64,000 bases of DNA from Exercitatus varius. GTDB taxonomy: Bacteria > Pseudomonadota > Gammaproteobacteria > Enterobacterales > Pasteurellaceae. The stretch covers positions 24,095 through 88,094 of the forward strand of contig NZ_JARQTO010000010.1 in assembly GCF_029577735.1 (NCBI RefSeq), in the 5' to 3' direction. Shown piece by piece: positions 17,798-24,562 of the stretch (its first letter is position 1; each line of letters starts with the position of its first letter). The position numbers and the translations under genes were made by a program. The notes beneath the pieces were generated by a model that searched no databases, was not told where the DNA came from, and saw nothing but the letters and a program-made list of their open reading frames with translations.

Positions 17798-18601
17798 ATG
17801 AAACGTAAATTTATTCGACACATTGATACCGGCATTTCCCTTTATCAATATAATGACATCCCCGTCATTGAAGCGGAACATGCCGTCGGCTCGGCCAAAA
17901 TCGCCCTGCAAGGCGCACATTTATTGAGTTGGAAGCCGGCCGGCGCACAACATGACGTGCTGTGGCTGAGCGAAATCGAGCCGTTCAAAGCGGGCAGCGC
18001 CATTCGCGGCGGCATACCGGTTTGTTTTCCCTGGTTTAACAATGCGGGAACACCGGCGCACGGTTACGCCCGAATCTCGCTGTGGGAATTAACGTCCCAT
18101 CAAATCGCACCGGATTCGTTTCAACTCACATTTACGCTGATTCATGAAAAACAAACCGTCGCCACACTCACCATGATCTTTAGCGCCGATTGTCAACTTG
18201 TCTTTACCAATCTGACGGGACAGGAAGCGCAAATTGCCTTGCATAGTTATTTCAAGGTAGGCGATATTCATCGTACGGAACTGTTGAATCTGCCGAACTC
18301 CGCCTTTAATTCACTCACTCAACGGCAGGAAAACGTGCCCGTTCCGCGAATCATCCGGGAAAATGTAGATTGTATTTATAGCGCCGAAGCGGGCGCCACA
18401 ATTATTGCGGATAAAGCGTATCAACGTCATATTGAGATAGAACACCAAAATGCCGGCGATATTGTGGTATGGAATCCGTGGCATAAAACCACCGGCAATA
18501 TGAGTGAAAGCGGTTATCAAACCATGATTTGCGTGGAAACCGCAAGAATCCGGCAGCCGATTCATCAGGAATCGGTAGGGGTGATTATTCGCGTTAAATA
18601 A
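17798..18601 (+). CDS. yeaD: glucose-6-phosphate 1-epimerase family (YeaD)
   Basis: YeaD-family aldose 1-epimerases interconvert alpha and beta hexose-6-phosphates. ATG 17798 is preferred because GAAGG precedes it by seven bases; the upstream in-frame extension has no such signal. The 267-residue protein shows the galactose mutarotase fold pattern: GAHLLSWKP, IRGGIPVCFPWF (substrate-phosphate Arg), HGYAR with the catalytic-type His, LHSYF, and the C-terminal WNPW followed by VCVETA-like ICVETAR. It is divergently transcribed from yoaA. Confidence 0.9.
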   Translation: MKRKFIRHIDTGISLYQYNDIPVIEAEHAVGSAKIALQGAHLLSWKPAGAQHDVLWLSEIEPFKAGSAIRGGIPVCFPWFNNAGTPAHGYARISLWELTSHQIAPDSFQLTFTLIHEKQTVATLTMIFSADCQLVFTNLTGQEAQIALHSYFKVGDIHRTELLNLPNSAFNSLTQRQENVPVPRIIRENVDCIYSAEAGATIIADKAYQRHIEIEHQNAGDIVVWNPWHKTTGNMSESGYQTMICVETARIRQPIHQESVGVIIRVK

Positions 18602-18614
18602 AAAACCCGGCTTT

Positions 18615-18707
18615 TTTATGCGTAACCGCCAGTGCGATTACTTATGGCTTCGCCACCGTTGGCAAAGCCAACGTTCAAAAAACGTTGCTTTTTTTGACCG
18701 CACTTTT
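18615..18707 (+). repeat. USS-linked palindromic repeat, copy A
   Basis: This is a 93-base intergenic copy of a repeat family with three successive short inverted repeats: GTAACCGC/GCGATTAC (near-perfect here), CGTTGGC/GCCAACG and CAACGTT/AACGTTG. It then ends in the uptake sequence TTGACCGCACTTTT. Copies B (24407-24514) and C (30210-30312) match it almost base for base. Confidence 0.85.
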
Positions 18708-18715
18708 ATGCTTCG

Positions 18716-19672
18716 TTAAAGCCAGCCTAACTGAGAAAGAATGATCAAGCCTAAAGAAGAGGCGAATGCCGAACCGATAGTGGTGATGCCGATAATATTC
18801 GCCACCGTAACGCCGTTGCCGCCCATGCCGCGCACCATAGCGTAGGTGGCGGCCGCCAGCGGCGTGGTGGTCATCAGCAACACAATGCCTAATTCCATGC
18901 CGAATATGCCAAATAAACGGGATATGGCAATCATTACCGCCGGAGCGACAATCAACCGCCCGATCACGCCCCAGGAAATGACGCGGGAGCCCCATCCCAT
19001 GGTTTTAAAATTAATGGTCGCGCCGGTACAGATTAAGGCTAACGGCAAAGTAATATTGGCTAAATGATGCCCGGTGGAAACCACGGCTTCCGGCAGCGGA
19101 ACGGCAAAAAAATTCATCGCCAGTCCGGACACAATCCCGATAATCAGCGGATTCTTTAAAATATTGAAAAACACGGCGGAGAACCGGACTTTTGTACTAG
19201 AAAGCGAACGGGTAATGGTAATCACGCCGTAAATGTTATACAGAAAAATCAGAACGGCGGAATAAATGGACGCCGGCGCAAACGCGGCGTTTCCATAGGC
19301 GTTAACGCAAAACGCCAAACCTAAAATGCCGTTGTTTCCGCGAAAAACCGACTGAACGAAAGTGCAACGCTCGCGCTTTTCCGCAATAAATTTACCGGCG
19401 AAAATTTCGGCCGAAACAAACAAAAAGGTCGTGCCGAGAAAGGCCACTATAATCAATGGCAGCTGGCCGGCATAATCGATTTTTGAATCGTATACGTTGA
19501 AAAACAACAATAACGGCAAAGTAAGATTAAAGATTAAACGGGTCGCTTTTTCACAAAAAGCATCATCCAGAAACTGGCGCCGCCGCAATACCATGCCGAT
19601 GAGCAACAACAGCAAAGTCGGCAACGTGACATTCACGGAAAATATCAGAGAAGAAAGAAAATCACTATTCAT
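18716..19672 (-). CDS. AEC-family auxin efflux carrier-like permease
   Basis: This is a 10-helix secondary transporter of the auxin efflux carrier (AEC) family, whose bacterial members export or import organic acids such as malate or malonate. The start at 19672 (MNSDFLSS) follows a GGCAAGG-type site; an upstream in-frame Met at 19708 is less likely. The 318-residue product shows the family pattern: LPTLLLLLIGMVLRRR, NLTLPLLLFFNV, the central GNNGILGLAF with conserved Asn, LPLALICTGATI and the C-terminal TTPLAAATYAM. Substrate is unknown. The repeat copy A separates it from yeaD, which it faces. Confidence 0.85.
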   Translation of the reverse strand: MNSDFLSSLIFSVNVTLPTLLLLLIGMVLRRRQFLDDAFCEKATRLIFNLTLPLLLFFNVYDSKIDYAGQLPLIIVAFLGTTFLFVSAEIFAGKFIAEKRERCTFVQSVFRGNNGILGLAFCVNAYGNAAFAPASIYSAVLIFLYNIYGVITITRSLSSTKVRFSAVFFNILKNPLIIGIVSGLAMNFFAVPLPEAVVSTGHHLANITLPLALICTGATINFKTMGWGSRVISWGVIGRLIVAPAVMIAISRLFGIFGMELGIVLLMTTTPLAAATYAMVRGMGGNGVTVANIIGITTIGSAFASSLGLIILSQLGWL

Positions 19673-19699
19673 AAGCCTTGCCGCTTGAAAGAACGGATA

Positions 19700-19735
19700 A
19701 AAAAACAAAACCCCGGTTTGTTAACCAGGGCTTTT
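19700..19735 (-). terminator. serS terminator
   Basis: The minus-strand sequence forms an imperfect stem (AGCCCTGGTT with AACCGGGGTT) followed by TTGTTTTTTT. It begins 11 bases after the serS stop. Confidence 0.75.
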
Positions 19736-19746
19736 TCACGCTAAAA

Positions 19747-21036
19747 TTATCGACGGATTACGTCAACTCCGCCCATGTAAGGACGTAAAACTTCCGGCAC
19801 CGTGATAGAACCGTCGGCATTCTGATAATTTTCCAGTACCGCCACCAAAGTGCGTCCTACGGCCAGTCCGGAACCGTTCAACGTGTGCACTAAACGCGGT
19901 TTTTTATCGCCTTTGGCACGGCAGCGCGCCTGCATACGACGGGCCTGGAAATCCCACATATTGGAACAGGAGGAAATTTCACGGTAAGTATCCTGTGCCG
20001 GCAACCAGACTTCCAAATCATAAGTCTTGCAGGAACCGAAACCCATATCACCGGTACAAAGCAAAACTTTACGATACGGCAAATTCAATAACTGCAACAC
20101 TTCTTCCGCGTGACCGGTCAATTCTTCCAAGGCTTCCATGGATTTTTCCGGCTCCACAATTTGCACCATTTCCACTTTGTCGAACTGATGCATACGAATT
20201 AAACCGCGGGTATCGCGACCGTATGAACCCGCTTCGGAACGGAAACAAGGCGTATGTGCGGTCATTTTTAACGGTAAATCTTCCGCATTCAGAATTTCAT
20301 CGCGCACTAAATTGGTCACCGGAACCTCGGCTGTCGGAATAAGCGCGTAAGGCTGCTCGCCTTCCAAAGCTTTGGTGTGAAACAAATCTTCGCCGAATTT
20401 CGGCAACTGACCGGTTCCGTACAACGTCGCGTGGTTCACCAAATAAGGAACGTAAGTTTCCAAATAACCGTGTTTTTCCGTGTGAAGATCCAGCATAAAC
20501 TGCGCTAATGCGCGGTGTAATTTGGCAATTTGACCTTTCATCACGGCAAACCGCGCACCGCTTAATTTCACCCCGGCGGCAAAATCCAGACCGTCAATAT
20601 TTTCACCCAGCGTCACATGATCTTTCACTTCAAAATCGAAGGTTCTCGGCGTTCCCCAACGGGAAACTTCCTGATTTTCCGTATCGTCTTTACCCAACGG
20701 TACCTCATCCGCCGGAATGTTCGGAATCGTCAATAAAATGGTATTTAATTCGGCGGATACGTCGTCAAACAACGCTTTTGCCTGGGCCAATTCAATGCCT
20801 AAATGATCCACTTCGTCCAATAAAGATTCGATATCTTCGCCGCGCGCTTTGGCGGCGCCGATAGCTTTGGAACGCAAATTACGCTCCGCCTGCAAAGTTT
20901 CGGTTTTCACCTGCAATGCTTTGCGTTGTTCTTCCAGTTCCTTTAATTGTTCCACATCCAGAATAAAATGACGCTTCTCTTTTAATTTTTGTGCGGTTTC
21001 TTCCAGATTATTACGCAGTAAATTCGGATCGATCAT
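19747..21036 (-). CDS. serS: seryl-tRNA synthetase
   Basis: SerRS charges tRNA-Ser (and tRNA-Sec). The 429-residue class II enzyme has the N-terminal two-helix coiled-coil arm (about 25-105) that grips the tRNA variable arm. Motif 2 is in FRSEAGSYGRDTRGLIRMHQ, and motif 3 is SGLAVGRTLVAVLENYQ near the C-terminus. In E. coli serS follows rarA; here nagA lies between them. A terminator follows the stop. Confidence 0.98.
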   Translation of the reverse strand: MIDPNLLRNNLEETAQKLKEKRHFILDVEQLKELEEQRKALQVKTETLQAERNLRSKAIGAAKARGEDIESLLDEVDHLGIELAQAKALFDDVSAELNTILLTIPNIPADEVPLGKDDTENQEVSRWGTPRTFDFEVKDHVTLGENIDGLDFAAGVKLSGARFAVMKGQIAKLHRALAQFMLDLHTEKHGYLETYVPYLVNHATLYGTGQLPKFGEDLFHTKALEGEQPYALIPTAEVPVTNLVRDEILNAEDLPLKMTAHTPCFRSEAGSYGRDTRGLIRMHQFDKVEMVQIVEPEKSMEALEELTGHAEEVLQLLNLPYRKVLLCTGDMGFGSCKTYDLEVWLPAQDTYREISSCSNMWDFQARRMQARCRAKGDKKPRLVHTLNGSGLAVGRTLVAVLENYQNADGSITVPEVLRPYMGGVDVIRR

Positions 21037-21130
21037 GGCTACCTCAGTTCATTATTTGCAATAAAATATTTTTTTATTGTAACGGCATTCGGGCGAAAAA
21101 TACAGGGTTCTTTGATAAATAGGCGGGAAT

Positions 21131-21171
21131 AAAGTGCGGGCAAAAAACAACGCATTTTTTGCCCGCACTTT
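21131..21171 (-). terminator. nagA terminator made of paired uptake-like sequences
   Basis: A perfect 17-base inverted repeat (AAAGTGCGGGCAAAAAA with TTTTTTGCCCGCACTTT) has a 7-base loop. Each arm is an uptake-like 9-mer with G in place of T after GCGG. It lies 30 bases after the nagA stop. Confidence 0.85.
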
Positions 21172-21201
21172 ACGACTGACGGCGACGGAATTTATCGATA
21201 T

Positions 21202-22368
21202 TTAAAAGGTGAATTTCACGTGCGGTGAAAATTCCGTCCATTTTCCGTTTACCGCACTGGCTAAAACGCGGAAATCATGGCTGAAAACCGTCAGATTGGC
21301 AATTTTACCCGCTTCGACGGAACCCAGAAAATCCGCGACACCGACGGCTTCGGCCGGATACAGATTCGCCATGCGTAAGGCTTCGTCTAAAGGAATACCG
21401 ACTTCTTTCACGAGATTGCCGACGCTTTCGATCATGGTTATCGCCGAACCGCCTAAGGTGCCGTTGCCGTCAAAACATTTGCCGTCGCGCACATAAACCG
21501 TGGTGCCGACAAAATCAAATCGGACGATATCCGACCCTGCCGCCGCCGTGGCGTCGGTGACCAGATACAATTTTTTGCCTTTACAGCGTTTGGCAATGCT
21601 GATGTTGCCGAATTCCACATGCAAACCGTCCGCAATAATGCCGGCGTAAACCTTGTCTTCCTCCAGCACCGCGCCGACGACGCCCATTTCCCGCCCGGAT
21701 TTCACCGGCGACATGGCGTTATGTAAATGCGTAGCCAAGGTGGCGCCGAGGGCAAACGCCTGTTTAGTTTGTCGGTAAGATGCGTCGGAATGCCCCACCG
21801 CCACTCGAATACCTTTTTTCACAAAATCGGCGATAAAACGAGCGGTGGCATTTTCCGGTGCAATGGTCATAACACGGATAACATCGGCGTTTTCAGTTAA
21901 AAAATCGTACATTTCCGGGGAAATTTCCCGCACGAATTCCGCTTGGTGGACGCCTTTTTTGGCTAAGCTGATATAAGGTCCTTCTAAATGCAGGCCCAGC
22001 GCCTGATTGCGGTATTGCGCCAAATATTCTCGCATAATTTTGACCGCACTTTTCATGCCTTCATCGGTTGCGGTAATAAAAGTCGGCAAATAACTGGTGG
22101 TGCCCGAACGCAGATTGGTTTGCTGCATAATTTCCAGCGTTTTTACCGAAATATCGCCGTTAAACATGACTCCGCCGCAGCCGTTCAGCTGCAAATCGAT
22201 GAAGCCGGCGGTCAGATTATGCCCCTGCAAATCCACCGAAGATAGCCCGGCGGGCACATCTTCTTCACGTACAACGGCCACAATGCGATCGTTTTCCACA
22301 ATCACCGCATGGCCGTAAAGCACTGCCGTGCCGGTATAAATTACGCCGTTGATCAACGCATATTTCAT
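21202..22368 (-). CDS. nagA: N-acetylglucosamine-6-phosphate deacetylase
   Basis: NagA removes the acetyl group from GlcNAc-6-phosphate during amino sugar use and cell wall recycling. The start at 22368 (MKYALINGV) follows GGAGAG; an upstream in-frame Met at 22413 would overlap rarA. The 388-residue amidohydrolase has GFIDLQLNGCGGVMFNGD (the E. coli-type variant of the first metal motif), HLEGPYIS with the metal Glu, VGHSDASY, THLHNAMSP and the catalytic Asp in TDATAA. No nagB or nagE is adjacent; it sits between rarA and serS. Confidence 0.96.
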   Translation of the reverse strand: MKYALINGVIYTGTAVLYGHAVIVENDRIVAVVREEDVPAGLSSVDLQGHNLTAGFIDLQLNGCGGVMFNGDISVKTLEIMQQTNLRSGTTSYLPTFITATDEGMKSAVKIMREYLAQYRNQALGLHLEGPYISLAKKGVHQAEFVREISPEMYDFLTENADVIRVMTIAPENATARFIADFVKKGIRVAVGHSDASYRQTKQAFALGATLATHLHNAMSPVKSGREMGVVGAVLEEDKVYAGIIADGLHVEFGNISIAKRCKGKKLYLVTDATAAAGSDIVRFDFVGTTVYVRDGKCFDGNGTLGGSAITMIESVGNLVKEVGIPLDEALRMANLYPAEAVGVADFLGSVEAGKIANLTVFSHDFRVLASAVNGKWTEFSPHVKFTF

Positions 22369-22393
22369 TTTTCTCTCCAAAACCGAATAACGT

Positions 22394-23737
22394 TTATTTT
22401 TTCCAGCGAACATTTTCGCTCTGTCGATCCAATTCCCGCAACCAATCCAATTTTTCTTTAATCTTAATTTCCATGCCGCGCGAACTCGGGAAATAAAGTT
22501 GCGTATCTTTCAAGGCTTCGGGAAAATAATTTTCTCCCGCGGCATAAGCGTTCGGTTCATCGTGAGCATAACGATATTCCGCATGATTACCCAATTCTTT
22601 CATCAACTGCGTCGGCGCGTTGGTTAAATGGCGCGGCACGTCATAATCCGGCGATTGTTTCGCCAACGCTTTCGCCGCTTTGAAGGCGAGATAAACGGCG
22701 TTACTTTTCGGCGCCGCCGCAAGATACACAATGGCTTGGGCAATGGCGCGTTCGCCTTCCGCCGCGCCCACCCGGGTGAAGCAGTCCCAAGCGCTCAACG
22801 CCACCTGCATGGCGCGCGGATCCGCGTTGCCGATATCTTCGGAGGCGATGGCCAGCAAACGCCGCGCCACATACAGCGGATCGCCGCCGGCGGTGATAAT
22901 GCGGGCATACCAATACAACGCCGCATCGGGCGCGGAACCGCGAATGGATTTATGCACGGCGGAAATCAAATCATAAAAACGATCGCCGCCCTTATCGAAT
23001 CTGGCTTGCCGCTCGCCCAACACTTCCGTCAGTAAAGTGCGGTCGATTTTTTTACCGTTTTTGTCTTCTTCCGCCATATCCGCCATTAATTCCAGACAAT
23101 TCAACGCCAGACGGGCGTCGCCGTTGACGTATTCCGCCAGCAAACGCAGCAAATCCGCTTCCAAATTTAACCGCATTTTACCCAAACCGCGTTCTTCATC
23201 CGCCACCGCTTGCTGCAAAACCTGTTCCACGTCCGCCGTAGTCAGGGATTTCAGAACGTACACCCGCGCCCGCGACAATAAGGCGTTGTTCAATTCAAAA
23301 GAAGGATTTTCCGTGGTTGCGCCGATAAAAATAACGGTGCCGTCTTCAATGTGCGGCAAAAAGGCGTCCTGCTGACTTTTATTGAAACGATGGACCTCGT
23401 CCACAAACAAAATAGTTTGACGATCCGCCAAGCGGTTCCGTTTCGCCCGCTCAATGGCTTCGCGGATCTCTTTCACGCCGGAAGTGACGGCGGAAAGGCG
23501 TTCCACTTCCGCATTAATACGATGAGCGATAATTTCCGCCAAAGTGGTTTTACCTGTGCCCGGCGGCCCCCATAAAATCATGGAATGCGCGTGACCGGCC
23601 TCTATCGCCCGACGTAACGGCTTGCCCTTGCCGATCAAATGCTGCTGTCCGCAATATTCATCCAACGTACGCGGGCGCATGCGGGCAGCAAGAGGGCGAA
23701 AATCATTTTCGGCAAAATCGAAATTCAGGTTAGCCAT
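22394..23737 (-). CDS. rarA: replication-associated recombination protein A (MgsA)
   Basis: RarA is a clamp-loader-like AAA+ ATPase that acts at stalled replication forks. The 447-residue protein has the N-terminal RPRTLDEYCGQQHLIG, Walker A WGPPGTGKTT (about 56-65), Walker B FVDEVHRFNKSQQD and sensor 1 GATTENPSFE, then the tetramerisation domain. Order lolA-rarA on the same strand matches E. coli (ftsK-lolA-rarA-serS). NagA follows 25 bases downstream. Confidence 0.97.
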   Translation of the reverse strand: MANLNFDFAENDFRPLAARMRPRTLDEYCGQQHLIGKGKPLRRAIEAGHAHSMILWGPPGTGKTTLAEIIAHRINAEVERLSAVTSGVKEIREAIERAKRNRLADRQTILFVDEVHRFNKSQQDAFLPHIEDGTVIFIGATTENPSFELNNALLSRARVYVLKSLTTADVEQVLQQAVADEERGLGKMRLNLEADLLRLLAEYVNGDARLALNCLELMADMAEEDKNGKKIDRTLLTEVLGERQARFDKGGDRFYDLISAVHKSIRGSAPDAALYWYARIITAGGDPLYVARRLLAIASEDIGNADPRAMQVALSAWDCFTRVGAAEGERAIAQAIVYLAAAPKSNAVYLAFKAAKALAKQSPDYDVPRHLTNAPTQLMKELGNHAEYRYAHDEPNAYAAGENYFPEALKDTQLYFPSSRGMEIKIKEKLDWLRELDRQSENVRWKK

Positions 23738-23787
23738 AATGGAATCCCTTACGGAAGGTTGAAAAATGGAGATTTATACAAAGAAAG

Positions 23788-23806
23788 AGTGGGCGCGCCG
23801 CCCACT
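23788..23806 (-). terminator. hairpin between lolA and rarA
   Basis: An 8-base GC-rich inverted repeat (AGTGGGCG with CGCCCACT, 3-base loop) is followed on the minus strand by CTTTCTTTG. The T-run is interrupted, so it may attenuate rather than end transcription into rarA. Confidence 0.55.
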
Positions 23807-23814
23807 TTATGCCG

Positions 23815-24524
23815 TTATTTTTTCTTTTTGCGCTGATCGTCGAATTCCGCGCCTTTCGGCACGCTGAAGCTGAATACGCTATCCGCAATATTGTTATTGT
23901 TAATATTGCGCAGCATATACAGATTGGATTGCCCGTCTTTTTCGATGGTGCTGAATCCTTTAAGAACGCCGTTACCGTCGATACGAATGTCAAACTGTTT
24001 GATATTGCTGTTTTTCGCTTTCGGTTTTAACACGAAAGTATCGGAATTCTGTTGCACGTTATATTGATTCCAGTGACTCGGATCATTGCTGGTCAGCAAC
24101 ACGAACGGCGTATTATTCACCGCGTCGCTCACCCAGTTCGCCGTCACCTGTTCGACGAACGGGTCATAAAACCAAAGGGTTTTACCGTCCGCAATAATTT
24201 GCGTTTCCTGCGGTTTTTTATTATCCATGCGAAACAGATTCGGGCGCTTGATTTGAATTTTGCCGCTTCCCTGCTGCACCTGTTTACCGTTTGCCGAACT
24301 CACGTTCTGAGTGAAATCCGCGCTAAACACGCTCACTTTCTGCAAACGCGTTTGCAACTCGTCTGCCGCATCCGCCAAAGCCAAAGGCGCCGTCAGCGCT
24401 AAGGTTAAAAGTGCGGTCACAAAAAGCAGCGCTTTTTGAACGTTGGCTNNGCTTTGCCAACGGTGGCGAAGCCATAAGTAATCGCACTGGCGATTACGCA
24501 TAAATTTTTCACTGTTTTTTTCAT
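23815..24524 (-). CDS. lolA: outer membrane lipoprotein carrier LolA, frame broken by NN
   Basis: LolA carries lipoproteins across the periplasm from LolCDE to LolB. The mature body is intact (DAADELQTRLQKVSVFSADF, GSGKIQIKRPNLFRMD, ADGKTLWFYDPFVEQVT). ATG 24524 follows AAGGAAA and reads MKKTVKNLCVIASAITYGFA, but the NN at 24449-24450 breaks the frame. Removing the two bases gives one continuous 235-codon frame running through ANVQKALLFVTALLTLALTA into the mature protein. The first 35 or so codons are copy B of the dispersed USS-linked repeat, so the signal region is double-length. An open frame beginning farther upstream is an artefact of the NN. Neighbours ftsK and rarA match E. coli. Confidence 0.88.
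24407..24514 (-). repeat. USS-linked palindromic repeat, copy B, inside lolA
   Basis: Read on the minus strand this copy matches copies A and C over about 100 bases and ends in GACCGCACTTTT. It differs by an insertion of NN plus three bases in the second palindrome. It forms the 5' coding part of lolA. Confidence 0.85.
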
Positions 24525-24562
24525 GTCGCTTTCCTTTTAAAAATTTAGCCGTTCGCTCACAA

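Noticed and set aside
18675..18995. Minus-strand open frame overlapping the AEC permease
   Set aside because: Out of frame with the permease, and partly inside the dispersed repeat; shadow of a real gene.
21131..21171. Transposon terminal inverted repeats
   Set aside because: Position right after nagA and the short loop fit a terminator; no transposase nearby.
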